DNA of 64,000 nucleotides, taken from Bradyrhizobium nitroreducens (GTDB taxonomy: Bacteria > Pseudomonadota > Alphaproteobacteria > Rhizobiales > Xanthobacteraceae). The stretch is from positions 6,921,982 to 6,985,981 of the forward strand of contig NZ_LFJC01000003.1 of the NCBI RefSeq assembly GCF_002776695.1, in the 5' to 3' direction. The notes below the pieces were generated by a model that made no database searches, was not told the DNA's origin, and saw only the letters and a list, made by a program, of their open reading frames with translations. A program made the position numbers and the translations under genes. Below are positions 10,101 through 17,328 of this stretch, one piece after another; the stretch's first letter is position 1; the number at the start of each line of letters is the position of its first letter.

Positions 10101-11266
10101 CCGACCGCATCGTATTCGGTGTAGGGTCCGGTCATGACGTGCTGAACAACCCAGGCAATGGCTATCAGCGCACTGATGTGCTGGACCTTGTGGGACTCTT
10201 GCCGTCGGACATTGTCTTGTCGAGCTCGGGAAACCAGCTGCTCGTCAAGGTGGCTGCGACAGGCGAGACGTTCACTGCGCTCTGGCAGTTCTACGCCGAT
10301 GGCCTCAGTTATGGCCTTGGTTCGATCAAGTTCTCCGATGGGACCATCTGGGATCGTACGGCGATCGCTGCCAATGCCTGGGTACGAGGAACCTCCGGCA
10401 ACGACTCCCTCACGCTCCCGGCCACCGGCGTCACGGTCGATGCGGGAGCGGGCGATGATACGATCACCGTGTCCGGCAACGGCTCGGACCGCATCATTTT
10501 CGCCAAAGGGTATGGCCATGACACGCTGACCAATCCCGGTTCGGGATACAACCGGGACGACACGCTAGTCTTGAAGGACATCAATCCCTGGGAGGTGCAG
10601 TTCAGCCGCAGTGGAGATGCGATGACACTCAGCGTGCCATCGACCGGCGATTCCTTCCGCGTGAACTATCAATACTGGGGCGACGGCAGCCAGATTCAGG
10701 GGCTCACGCATGTTCAGTTCGCGAACGGAAGCACCTGGAGCCGATCGAACCTGGCCGATGCGACGTCGATATTCACGTGGACGGGCAGCGCCACCAATAC
10801 GACTCTCACGGGCAACGACTACGGATCCAATGTCTTTCAGTTTGGGGCCGGGATCGAAACGACGTATGGCGGCGCCAGGAGCAATGTGTATCAAGTTACC
10901 ACGAGTTCGGGACAGGCGCAGATCAATCTGTCATCTGCTCAAGGCTCGACGAACGAGGTCGATTTCCTCAGCGGTATCACGAGTCAGAATCTGTGGTTCG
11001 AGCATGCCGGCAACGATCTGAAGATCGATCTCCTCGGGACCACCACCAGTGCGACAATCAGCAACTGGTTCTCCGGTAGCGCGGGGGCATTACAGGAGAT
11101 CACGGCCGGCGGCCTCAAGATCGACGGCCAGATATCGCAGTTGGTGCAGGCGATGGCGACTTACTCGGCCAACAACACGGGGTTCGATCCGACGAGCGCG
11201 AGCATCCATGTGTTGCCGAACGACACGGCTCTGCAGGGGACGGTGTCGGCCGCGTGGCACGCATGA
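1133..11266 (+). CDS. Giant RTX protein with N-terminal HExxH metallopeptidase-like region
   Basis: A 3377-residue secreted protein. The ATG at 1133 is preceded by GGGGA six bases upstream; an upstream TTG at 1061 would overlap the preceding gene. Residues 129-133 are HELIH, the HExxH zinc-protease signature, within a ~200-residue N-terminal region. RTX nonapeptides (GGAGND, GGVGND, GGSGND) lie at about 250-283. Asp-rich EF-hand-like loops (DLNGNGKIDD, DFNGDGVVDAND) lie at about 760-880. Many haemolysin-type calcium-binding-related units ending in 'FADGT.W' or 'FDDGT.W' follow from about 1400. Residues 2288-2819 are four 133-residue tandem repeats. The C-terminal ~100 residues (ending AAWHA) resemble type I secretion signals of Bradyrhizobium RTX proteins. 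It is probably exported by the adjacent HlyD system. The protease activity is inferred only from HExxH; no clear third ligand was identified. Confidence 0.9.
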   Translation: MTWSDVSSKLRFWGLGEDGMDGEPSVVNGHLASELGQQLSLGQKNDIISALQALYSGSQTARSLLDVGAGLNEIWFLQGWSNSSIGSFAYPSSNIAVIDFSQVAPDTGYQFMGSDGRIHLLNLQSLVIHELIHAIYGSPDLVDPFGQPYYGVAAREYNNPAFDHIGQTQRLANTIMQEMGYPAGYSRVGYDAGINSYNQIYINKEVSYSEDQTIDIAYFDSTLNKAPDRLDLSFRADGSRDLLMGFSGDDYLYGGAGNDYLYGGVGNDWLYGGSGNDVLNGGDRVTPIAGDGSDVADYSVGDRGQLTSHGVTVDIDPGLVGPADTMDGLTPIIVSDDGYGDSDRLFSIEKIKLTNYADTVRIGTQGLELLSTLQEIDAGDNPDDQPDILDFSQFASGITLTNLKLDGTDTDFKNFDKIIGTSRADTFDFSGISSAKLDVVGGGGDDTITYAGNHAGVSVAATTEPATAGSGSSPKLKLSIADGSVLQASEIETVKLTGAKDALQVQDGLQQAPSKVIFDGGDQGEGDRDVLDFSGLSTGVNLKSGDGKIVLGNVSFTGFEEVKLTSKADTIEVSGGIQRIDAGDGDDTVRSSSAGTVIDLGDGNDTLWSSGPGTIVHTGAGSDRVEISHNGQLLFEDASTSDHITYFGITLTGGVQWGTESTYAYGAHGERYGRNAQGDLVILDAMGNETFIPGFNFTTDASSNLTAGLFVIQVTYRIERSNGWTSGFETAASALTAMKKIGQALTGKIRSWTDPLVLDLNGNGVNLSSMAGNNASFDVDKDGFAERVGWVRGGDGMLVRDLNGNGKIDDIGEMFGNDQTPGFTQLAGLDGNHDGKISALDDGLADFNGDGVVDANDTFATLKVWVDANEDGKTDAGELKSLASLDIVSISTGSTTTHTADSGNIIASTGTFERSDGTTGAIGEVQFDTDNTHTTWQGDSSVSPDASTRPDLKGFGTLTDLHVAMTLTPNLVQTVDAALPSLNTLSLASLRDAARTILYAWADAVSVPAGTPGTEATQDFWFVGDVTRTGGVAYDFIVQKGEYGTGNVPYYGYASGQPVYNSTKTLIYGHPTIEEVLASPPAQGSWTKLTAQDIAFLERYTGLDLGFVISKNPSADAIQVVANGLTASWNTLNRLAVRLAAQGPLAPFFAGITYGVASDTFRPTTEHQLVPMLEAIFHAAPATASGAQDLLAQWHDIINVVLPDFQRDNEGHQLTDAFLFQNLVGAYEDVPLAISLQQAASIFDIAASKIKTGGGTLVGDDGNTDLFYLDSTDQVLKGQGGSDAYVVGYNFGHDVIQDVWQGLGQNQEDSLWFAHLNVADLTFTRDGLDLLITQNGTDNQIRIVDEFAGRRPSLVTAFQDFDKQIEFIKFADGTTWDQLDIARVVGMQSYATDDNLIGSPDVDFMNGGAGTDYMSGGDSGDHYFFGRGYGHDTVEDREVWIWQASNDYVHFGAGITEDDVTFQRVGVSDDLQAKINGTDDVLTITGQFGVAYGLFDTHQDRIEIFTFDDGSYIGWEDIIKALDAGAGTSGDDVITGFNYDDILDGGAGNDTLSGGNGNDTYVFGRGYGSDTIEDRVGFILSGTDDTVQFKAGISRSDLAFHHDGNTSDLRITFNGSDDSLTIRGEFSIIYGFIATEENRIETFTFADGTVLGWHDILVQIDDAAGTSGNDTIYGFGYDDTLQGRVGDDYLYGSAGNDTYVYSRGDGHDTVYDIADAQGPEFDTLVLHGINPGDVSFTRVNYNDVALVFAESAPGAGDGGSVVLQGELDDWFRQGVEQVVFDDGTVWTQSDLRVKVLAQASTPGNDTIVAFNTNDIIEGGRGDDTIVGNAGDDTYIYTRGDGNDSIIEVFLGNYSSFDTLKLHGIDPGAVSLVRNFEDLTLVIAESSPGAGDGGSILLKSDLNGGLAAGVEQIVFDDGTLWTQDYLRVRVLAEAATDGNDDIDGFRTNDTLRGGKGDDVIHGESGDDTYVYARGDGNDTIYEVWLGNYSSFDTLRLQNIVPSAVHLTRNDADMTLVIAESAPGAGDGGSILLKREQGGAVEGVEQIVFDDGTTWTQADLRAMWLVQETASTDTSIYGFSADDTIVAGTIDRYLNGSGGQDTYVYSSSGGNVVVADPSNLRSTLQFTDIASTDVTLVRPAANSGANLLITVNSTGKTVTVQNEFATNWGLRAITFSDGVSWTPDQVKAILASGDAGLFLFSRGDGAVTVNQTVASIRLGNGITADDILLQANGRDLIVKLRGTTDSITVPGALTTNAWGASSTLATLKFSDGTSLALGEPSAGTGLPLTFTWLGLSSNFNLTGSVYGSNVYEISTSGTVNFANSAAVDGINIVKYDRGDQNLTIQSNNFGGELDFGPNITAQDIYWQANSWGDLFMKIRGDAADSITILGDLHLVNGANTSAIKTLKFGDGSVVDMTHGPAAFTWLGNTANFNVTGSTFGTNVYEVTAAGNINFANASGVGGINIVKYDRGAANLTVQSNNLDGELDLGPNITAQDIYWQANSWGDLTMKIRGDAADSINILADLHLVNGANTSAVKTLKFSDGSVVDMTHGPTAFTWLGNTANFNVTGTTFGTNVYEVTAAGNINFADASTVGGINIVKYDRGAANLTVQSNNFNGELDLGASITAQDIYWQANGWGDLTMKIRGDATDSINILSDLHLVNGVNTSAIKSLKFSDGTVLDMTHGPGAFTWLGNTANFNVTGTTFGTNVYEVTAGGTVNFANASAVGGINIVKYDRGAENLIVQSNNLNGELDLGPGIGMQDVYWQVNSWGDLTMKIRGDAADSINILGDLHVTNGVVTSAIKTLKFSDGAVLDLSQGPSAFTWIGTANNYNLVGSNIRSNVFEITQGNGSITFGNASNGGDGNNTIRYDLGDGLADVQLNGGKGIIAFGSNVSAQDVILGSNSAGDLIVKFRNDTTDAITIHNDLVFGNVNSYGISAIQFADGTAWDYTFIASNAWIRGTAGNDSITLPANAAIVDAGAGDDTFSVSGNGSDRIVFGVGSGHDVLNNPGNGYQRTDVLDLVGLLPSDIVLSSSGNQLLVKVAATGETFTALWQFYADGLSYGLGSIKFSDGTIWDRTAIAANAWVRGTSGNDSLTLPATGVTVDAGAGDDTITVSGNGSDRIIFAKGYGHDTLTNPGSGYNRDDTLVLKDINPWEVQFSRSGDAMTLSVPSTGDSFRVNYQYWGDGSQIQGLTHVQFANGSTWSRSNLADATSIFTWTGSATNTTLTGNDYGSNVFQFGAGIETTYGGARSNVYQVTTSSGQAQINLSSAQGSTNEVDFLSGITSQNLWFEHAGNDLKIDLLGTTTSATISNWFSGSAGALQEITAGGLKIDGQISQLVQAMATYSANNTGFDPTSASIHVLPNDTALQGTVSAAWHA
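7994..9589 (+). repeat. Four tandem 399-bp in-frame repeats inside the RTX gene
   Basis: Units begin at 7994, 8393, 8792 and 9191 with exactly 399 bp (133 codons) between starts. Each begins with the codons for FTWLG and contains the motifs NIVKYDRG, DIYWQ and MKIRGDA and ends near DMTHGP. A diverged fifth unit starts at 9590. Units 2-4 are the most alike at DNA level, indicating recent duplication or homogenisation. Each unit folds a calcium-independent-looking Asn/Gly-rich beta motif, judged from composition only. Confidence 0.93.
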
Positions 11267-11277
11267 CGCGAGGGATA

Positions 11278-11306
11278 GGGGCCATGTACCAACAGTGCGT
11301 GGCCCC
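11278..11306 (+). terminator. Possible terminator hairpin after the RTX gene
   Basis: A perfect 7-bp stem, GGGGCCA (11278-11284) with TGGCCCC (11300-11306), starts 12 bases after the RTX stop. Only a weak T-containing tail (GTCTTG) follows, so intrinsic termination is uncertain. Confidence 0.35.
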
Positions 11307-12451
11307 GTCTTGCACTTGGGTCGGCTACTTCGCGGCACCGGAGAACCCGTGCTTATGGTGACCCGTTGTGCGTCGGACCCTCGTCCTCTCAGCTCAAGAG
11401 GTTCGTAGGGCAGTTGAAGCATCGCGGCTCTTCAGCGGTGGAGATGCCGCTCAGTCTCCGGTGAAGCAATCGGGGCCGCATAGCGTTGCAGAAATGGCTC
11501 CACTTCAACCGGCATGGACGCGGCTGTGAAGATTGCAGGCTTATCTGCGCTCAGCACGTTCAGGCAATGAATTATGTGCTCCGCATCATCGGCGTCAGCA
11601 CGCCGACCTCCCAGCCAAACAGCACAAAGCCAGAGCAAAGCAGCGTAAGCCGAAGCCCGAGGGGTAGGTGGGATGGGCAGCTTCGCATCCGTTGCTTGAA
11701 AGCACGGCATTGCTTCTGGTCCTCCAAGACCCACCGTGGCGCGCGCCGGCAACTGATTTCTCCCTACAATGCCCTGCCGACGGTGGCGGCTGGGGTCGCA
11801 GGTAGGCGGGTCTTCGAAGGTGCTGTGAGGGGCGGCAGCTGGACAGGCAATGCCGCCATGCAACTGCTCAAAATCATGATCGGTTTTTACAGCCGGCGGT
11901 GTTGCCGCCACTCGCTCTCTATTCCGGTGGAACCGGATGCCTGCTTGGACTGCCCTATAGGCCCGAACCGCCGTAAATTAGCTTGAGTTAGCTCAAATTG
12001 GCCGATGATGGACTGGACCGACCGACGTGCGTAACGACGAAGCGTCGATCCAAACGTACCGTGAGTCAAAATGATCCCATCAAACTTCTAATGCCGCGCG
12101 GCAGTGGCAGCAGGTCTTCGCAGTATGAGATGAGCTGCTGGAGGGCTGACCACCGATTGACCACCGAAACCCCGTGAACAAACAGCGATAAAGGGGGTCA
12201 ATTGCGAACGAATTCCATTGTTTTTGTTGAACTTTTCGCGTGCTATTTACGTTCGGGACGCAGGGGTCGCAGGTTCGGCGTGGCCCACCCTCACATCATC
12301 TGGGCTCGAACGAGGGAAATTGAGCCTTGCGATGCCCGGAAGTCGGTCGGGTGCCGCAAGAGCTCCATAAGCGGTTCATTCTGGTCCCATGGTCGAGCCC
12401 GCGACTCTCTGCATCGGTGCACCTTTGTGATCGCCGGTGCTGCCCACGAGT
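11307..12451. other. 1.1-kb region without a supportable gene
   Basis: Both strands contain open stretches of 100-166 codons, but they overlap one another. None has a recognisable family, a convincing ribosome site or protein-like periodicity. A 10-bp direct repeat TGACCACCGA (12147-12156 and 12158-12167) and the sequence AAAGGGGGTCAATTG near 12190 resemble the flank of a mobile element, but no transposase fragment is legible. Likely eroded DNA. Confidence 0.4.
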
Positions 12452-12880
12452 TTATCCAGCATTCGCCTTCAGCCCCGCGGCCTGGATGCCGGCTAACGCG
12501 CAGGCCTCGTCATTGTCCGATGTATCTCCGGACACGCCCACCGCGCCGAGCAGGGTCGTGCCGTCCATGATTAGCACGCCGCCGGGGACCGGCACCAGCG
12601 CGCCCTTGGCGATGGTGTTCACGGCGTCGATGAAATAGGCCTGCTCCTGCGCGCGCTGGTACAGGGCGCGCGAGCCCATGCCCATCGCGAGCGCGCCATA
12701 GGCCTTGCCGTGCGCGATCTCGGCGCGCATCAGGCTGGTGCCGTCCTGGGCGGCTGCGAGCTTGAGGACGCCGCGGGCGTCGAGGATGGTGACCACCAGC
12801 GGCTTGAGCTTGAGCTCGCCGGACTTGGCGAAAGCGGCGTCGAGGATCTTGCGGGCGGTGTCGAGCGTGAGGTCAGCCAT
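12452..12880 (-). CDS. GlcG/HbpS-family (DUF336) protein
   Basis: A 142-residue cytoplasmic protein of the GlcG/HbpS family, a profilin-like fold found beside glycolate oxidase genes and, in Streptomyces HbpS, binding haem. Family hallmarks are 'LTLDTARKILDAAFAK' at the N-terminus, 'VTILDARGVLK', the central 'AHGKAYGALAMG' and the C-terminal 'GVSGDTSDNDEACALAGIQA'. Full length for the family. Its ATG overlaps the end of the upstream FAD/Fe-S dehydrogenase gene by 8 bases (12873-12880), so the two are translated from one message. This places it as an accessory to that flavoenzyme, as GlcG sits with GlcDEF. The exact biochemical role is not established for this family. Confidence 0.88.
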   Translation of the reverse strand: MADLTLDTARKILDAAFAKSGELKLKPLVVTILDARGVLKLAAAQDGTSLMRAEIAHGKAYGALAMGMGSRALYQRAQEQAYFIDAVNTIAKGALVPVPGGVLIMDGTTLLGAVGVSGDTSDNDEACALAGIQAAGLKANAG

Positions 12881-15800
12881 GGTCGGTTTCCTTCTGAGCT
12901 GGAGAAGTGGAATGGGTCTCGGCGCGGTCGAGGCTCAGCGCCAGCACGCGCGCGACGTGAAGGGCTTCGCGCTGGGCGCCGTTGTGGATCTGGTGCCGGC
13001 AGGAGGTGCCGTCGGCAACCACCAGCGTGTTCTGATCTGCACGGCGCACGGCGGGCAGCAGCGACAGCTCGGCCATCTCGATCGAGGCATCATAGGTGTC
13101 CGCGCCATAGCCGAACGCGCCGGCCATGCCGCAGCAGCTCGACTCGATGGTCTCTACCTTGAGACCTGGGACGAGCCGCAACACCTGCTCGACCGGCTTG
13201 AATGCGCCGAAGGATTTTTGGTGGCAATGGCCGTGCACGACCGCCTTGTCGGCGACGGTGCCGAGCGGCAGTTGCAGCCGGCCGGCCTCGGCTTCGCGCA
13301 CCAGGAATTCCTCGAAGGTCAGCGCATGGGCACTGATGGCCCTGGCGTCATCGTCCTTGCGCAGCGATGAGAGCTCGTCGCGCAGCGTCAACAGGCAGCT
13401 CGGCTCGAGGCCGACGATCGGCACGCCGCGCGCGGCGAACGGCGCGAAGGCAGTCACCAGCCGGTCGAGCTCGGCGCGAGCCTCATCGACCAAACCCGCC
13501 GAGAGGAAGGTGCGGCCGCAACACAGCGGGCGGCTGCCGCTCACGGGCTTCGGCAGATGCACGCGATAGCCGCCGGCCGCGAGCACGCGCAGTGCCGCCT
13601 CGAGGTTCTCGCGCTCATAGATGCGATTGAACGTGTCAGCGAACAGCACGACTTCGCGGCCGGTCTCAGGACCGATTGCTTCCGCTGATGGCACAAACAC
13701 GTCGCTGCGGAAGGCGGGCAGGGCGCGGCGCGCGCTGATGCCGGCAAAGCGCTCGAACAGTTTTCGCAGCAAGGGGCTGCTGTTGCGCAAATTCGCCAGC
13801 GGCGCGAAGCGCGCTGCGAGGCCGGCATAGCGCGGCAGATATCCGACCAGCCGGTCGCGCAGCGTCAGGCCGTGGGAGGCGGCGCGCGCGGCGAGCACCT
13901 CGATCTTCATCTTGGCCATGTCGACGCCGGTCGGACACTCGTGGCGGCAGGCCTTGCAGGAGACGCAGAGTTTCAGCGTCTCCATCATCTCGTCGGAGGA
14001 GAGCGCATCGGGGCCGAGCTGGCCGGAGATCGCAAGGCGCAGCGTGTTGGCGCGGCCGCGCGTGACATCCTTCTCGTTGCGCGTGGCGCGGTAGGACGGG
14101 CACATCACGCCGCCCTCGAGCTTGCGGCAGGCGCCGTTGTTGTTGCACATCTCGACCGCGCCCTGGAAGCCGCCACCGGCGCCGGGATAGGCGGACCAGT
14201 CGAGCTTCGTCTTCAGCTCGCCGACGCGATAGTCGGGCTTGAAGCGGAACAGCGAGCGGTCGTCCATTTTGGGCGCATCGACGATCTTGCCCGGATTGAG
14301 CACGCCATCGGGATCGAAGCGCTGCTTCACCTCCCTGAAGTCGGCGACGAGACGCTCGCCGAACATGGTCTCGTGGAATTCGGAGCGCACCAGGCCATCG
14401 CCATGCTCGCCGGAATGCGAGCCCTTGTATTCGCGCACCAGTGCGAAGGCCTCCTCGGCGATGGCGCGCATCGCCTTGACGTCCTTTTCCAGCTTCAGGT
14501 TCAGCACGGGCCGCACATGCAGGCAACCTTCGGAAGCGTGTGCATACATCGTGCCGCTGGTGCCGTGCCTGGCGAAGACCTCGTTCAGCCGCGCCGTGTA
14601 GTCGGCGAGGTGCGGCAGCGGCACGGCGCAGTCCTCGACGAAGGAGACCGGCTTGCCCTCCTGCTTCATCGACATCATGACGTTGAGGCCGGCGGCACGG
14701 AAATCGGCGATGCCGCCCTGGAGCGCCGGCTCGATGATCTCGACCACGCCGCCCCATTTGCGCGGCTCGTTGGTCCAGCCGAAGCCGAGATCGCCCATCA
14801 GCTCTCCGAGCTGCTTGAGGCGGGCGAGGTTGTCGGCCTGGTCTTCTTCAGCGAACTCGACCACCAGCACGGCGTCCGGATCGCCTTTGATCGCCGCATT
14901 GATGATCGGCTTGAACATCGCGATGTCGCGGCCGAGCGCGATCATGGTGCGGTCGACCAGCTCGACCGCGATCGGCTTCAGCTTGACGAGGTGCTGGGCC
15001 GCATCCATCGCCTCGTAAAAGCTGCCGAAATGGCAGACGCCGAGCGCCTTGTTGCGGATGACGGGCCACAGCTTCAACTCGACCTTGGTGGTGAAGGCGA
15101 GGGTGCCTTCGGAGCCGACGAGGAGATGCGCCATGTTGTTCGACGCATTGCGCGGCACCAGCGCATCGAGATTGTAGCCGCCGACGCGGCGCTGCACCTT
15201 CGGAAAGCGGGCGGCGATCTCGTCGGCCTCGCGCGTGCCGAGATCGAGCATGTCGCGGAACAGGGCGCGGGTGCTGTCGGGCACCACGACGTCGGAGAGA
15301 TCGCGCGAGACCTCGCCGAAACGGCTCAGCGTGCCGTCGGCGAGTGCGGCTTCCATCGACAGCGTGTTGTCGCGCATGGTGCCGTAGCGAAGCGAGCGGC
15401 CGCCGCAGGAATTGTTGCCGGCCATGCCGCCGATGGTGGCGCGCGAGGCGGTGGAGACGTCGACCGGAAACCACAGGCCGTGCTTCCTGAGTTGGCGGTT
15501 GAGGTTGTCGAGCACGATGCCGGGCTCGACCACGCAGGTGCGGCCTTCGACGTCGAGCGATAGAATTTTGTTGAGATGCTTCGAGAGATCGACGACGAGC
15601 CCGTCATTGACGGTCTGGCCGCATTGCGAGGTGCCGCCGCCGCGCGGGGTGACCTTGACACCCTCGTCGCGGGCGATCGTCAGCGCGCGCAGGGCCTCGT
15701 CCATGGTCTTCGGGACCACCACGCCAGCCGGCATGATCTGGTAGAACGAGGCGTCGGTGGCATAGCGGCCGCGGCTGAACCGGTCGAACAGGACGTCGCC

Positions 15801-15881
15801 AGTGATCTCCCGGGCCAGACATGCCGCCAGGCCGTCCTTTCGGGCCGATTCCGGTGATTTTCCAGTCACTTCCGCCGCCAT
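12873..15881 (-). CDS. FAD-linked 2-hydroxyacid dehydrogenase fused to Fe-S (CCG-domain) module, YdiJ-like
   Basis: A 1002-residue fusion like E. coli YdiJ (a ~1018-residue D-2-hydroxyglutarate-type dehydrogenase). The N-terminal half is a VAO/PCMH-type FAD domain with 'TPRGGGTSQCGQ' near residue 78 and 'GGMAGNNSCGGRSLRYGT' further on, followed by the FAD-oxidase C-terminal domain with 'HSGEHGDGLV'. The C-terminal half has a ferredoxin-like cluster motif (CVSCKACRHECP, near 640) and two cysteine-rich CCG motifs (PLCCGRTF and SSCCGMAGAFG). It should oxidise a D-2-hydroxyacid such as D-lactate, glycolate or 2-hydroxyglutarate and pass electrons to the quinone pool; the substrate cannot be read from sequence. 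I chose the ATG at 15881 (GGCGGA upstream) over a TTG at 15938. Operon with the downstream GlcG-like gene; divergent from sgaA. Confidence 0.9.
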   Translation of the reverse strand: MAAEVTGKSPESARKDGLAACLAREITGDVLFDRFSRGRYATDASFYQIMPAGVVVPKTMDEALRALTIARDEGVKVTPRGGGTSQCGQTVNDGLVVDLSKHLNKILSLDVEGRTCVVEPGIVLDNLNRQLRKHGLWFPVDVSTASRATIGGMAGNNSCGGRSLRYGTMRDNTLSMEAALADGTLSRFGEVSRDLSDVVVPDSTRALFRDMLDLGTREADEIAARFPKVQRRVGGYNLDALVPRNASNNMAHLLVGSEGTLAFTTKVELKLWPVIRNKALGVCHFGSFYEAMDAAQHLVKLKPIAVELVDRTMIALGRDIAMFKPIINAAIKGDPDAVLVVEFAEEDQADNLARLKQLGELMGDLGFGWTNEPRKWGGVVEIIEPALQGGIADFRAAGLNVMMSMKQEGKPVSFVEDCAVPLPHLADYTARLNEVFARHGTSGTMYAHASEGCLHVRPVLNLKLEKDVKAMRAIAEEAFALVREYKGSHSGEHGDGLVRSEFHETMFGERLVADFREVKQRFDPDGVLNPGKIVDAPKMDDRSLFRFKPDYRVGELKTKLDWSAYPGAGGGFQGAVEMCNNNGACRKLEGGVMCPSYRATRNEKDVTRGRANTLRLAISGQLGPDALSSDEMMETLKLCVSCKACRHECPTGVDMAKMKIEVLAARAASHGLTLRDRLVGYLPRYAGLAARFAPLANLRNSSPLLRKLFERFAGISARRALPAFRSDVFVPSAEAIGPETGREVVLFADTFNRIYERENLEAALRVLAAGGYRVHLPKPVSGSRPLCCGRTFLSAGLVDEARAELDRLVTAFAPFAARGVPIVGLEPSCLLTLRDELSSLRKDDDARAISAHALTFEEFLVREAEAGRLQLPLGTVADKAVVHGHCHQKSFGAFKPVEQVLRLVPGLKVETIESSCCGMAGAFGYGADTYDASIEMAELSLLPAVRRADQNTLVVADGTSCRHQIHNGAQREALHVARVLALSLDRAETHSTSPAQKETDHG

Positions 15882-16087
15882 GATCCGCCTTCGCCTGTTC
15901 GCCGGCACCGTCTTGCCTCCCGCCACGGCCCTTGGCAAGCGAGCCCTGCTTCTTGTGCATTGACGGACCCCGCCGGGCGAGGGACAAGCCCGGCGAATAG
16001 TGATATGCGAGCGGCTCGCGGGAGCCCCGAATTCGGGCCCTCCGACGCCAACGCCGACACAAGCTTCAGAGACCGGGAAGGACGCCG

Positions 16088-17287
16088 ATGACCGTGCATA
16101 CTGGAAGGCATTTCCTACAGATTCCAGGACCGACCAATGTGCCCGACCGGGTGCTGCGGGCGATGGACATGCCGACGCTGGACCATCGCGGTCCGGAGTT
16201 CGCCGAGCTCGGATTCGCCGTGCTTGCCGCGATGCAGCGCGTGTTCCGCACCAAGCAGCCCGTGATCATCTTTCCCTCGTCCGGCACCGGCGCCTGGGAA
16301 GCGGCGATGGTCAACGTGTTCTCGCCCGGCGACAAGGTTTTGATGTGCGAGACCGGCCAGTTCGCCGTGCTGTGGCGCGGCATCGCCGACAAGTTCAAGC
16401 TCGACGTCGATTTCATCCCGAGCGACTGGCGCCACGGCGCCGATCTCGCCGAGATCGAGAAACGTCTGGTCGCCGACAAGCAGCACACGATCAAGGCGGT
16501 CTGCGTCGTGCACAACGAGACCTCGACCGGCTGCGTGACGCCGCCGCTGGAGGTGCGCAAGCTGCTCGACCGCGTCAAGCATCCGGCGCTCCTGATGGTC
16601 GACACCATCTCCGGTCTCGGCTCGATGGAATACGAGCATGATGCCTGGGGCATCGACGTCTCGGTCGCCGGCTCGCAGAAGGGCCTGATGCTGCCGCCCG
16701 GCCTCGGCTTCAACGCCGTCTCGGAGAAGGCGCTCAGCGTTGCCAAGGCCAACCCGGGCATGCGCTCCTACTGGGACTGGCAGGAGGTCATCACCTTCAA
16801 CAAGCTCGGCACCTTCCCCTACACGCCCGCCACCAATCTGCTCTACGGCCTGCGCGAAGCCGTGAAGATGCTGGAGGAGGAGGGCCTCGAGAACGTCTGG
16901 TCCCGTCATAAGCGCCACAGCGCGGCGACGCGTGCCGCGGTCAAGGTCTGGGGCCTGGAGACGCAGTGTGCCGACCCCGCCGCGCATTCGCCGGCGCTGA
17001 CCGGCGTGCGCGTGCCTGAAGGTCACGACGCCGACGCCTTCCGCAAGGTGGTGCTTGAGAACTTCGACATGTCGCTCGGCACCGGCCTGAACAAGGTCAA
17101 GGGCAAGGTATTCCGCATCGGTCATATCGGCCATTTCAACGATCTGATGCTGATGGGCACGCTCGCCGGCGTCGAAATGGGTCTGGATCTTGCAAAGATT
17201 CCGCACCGGAGCGGCGGCGTACTGGCGGCCATGGACGTCCTGAAGGGACGCGACGCGGTGCCGATGACCAAGGCTCAAGTAGCCTAA
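16088..17287 (+). CDS. sgaA: Serine-glyoxylate aminotransferase
   Basis: A 399-residue class V PLP aminotransferase that converts L-serine and glyoxylate to hydroxypyruvate and glycine (serine cycle and photorespiratory-type metabolism). The start is fixed by GGAAGGA five bases before the ATG. 'QIPGPTNVP' (11-19), 'FPSSGTGAWEAA' (62-73) and the PLP-lysine motif 'SVAGSQKGLMLPPG' with Lys198 are characteristic of the alanine-glyoxylate/serine-glyoxylate family. Full length. It faces the divergent FAD dehydrogenase/GlcG operon, and the shared intergenic region (15882-16087) should hold both promoters; glyoxylate or glycolate could be a common theme, which is an inference. It is followed after 41 bases by an enoyl-CoA hydratase gene, probably co-transcribed. 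Confidence 0.92.
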   Translation: MTVHTGRHFLQIPGPTNVPDRVLRAMDMPTLDHRGPEFAELGFAVLAAMQRVFRTKQPVIIFPSSGTGAWEAAMVNVFSPGDKVLMCETGQFAVLWRGIADKFKLDVDFIPSDWRHGADLAEIEKRLVADKQHTIKAVCVVHNETSTGCVTPPLEVRKLLDRVKHPALLMVDTISGLGSMEYEHDAWGIDVSVAGSQKGLMLPPGLGFNAVSEKALSVAKANPGMRSYWDWQEVITFNKLGTFPYTPATNLLYGLREAVKMLEEEGLENVWSRHKRHSAATRAAVKVWGLETQCADPAAHSPALTGVRVPEGHDADAFRKVVLENFDMSLGTGLNKVKGKVFRIGHIGHFNDLMLMGTLAGVEMGLDLAKIPHRSGGVLAAMDVLKGRDAVPMTKAQVA

Positions 17288-17328
17288 AGGCCCAGGTGGC
17301 CTGAACCAGCTTGGAAAGAGAGCGCGCG

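Noticed and set aside
8150-10519. Long open frame (789 codons) antisense to the tandem repeats
   Set aside because: It arises from the repeat structure and GC-rich codons of the RTX gene. The protein shows no family, signal or domain, and the sense frame is clearly the gene.
11432-11986. Overlapping frames on both strands of up to 166 codons
   Set aside because: No family, no ribosome site, and mutual overlap; both have shadow-like composition.
13872-15563. Plus-strand frame of 563 codons
   Set aside because: It lies entirely antisense to the FAD/Fe-S dehydrogenase and has no recognisable domain.
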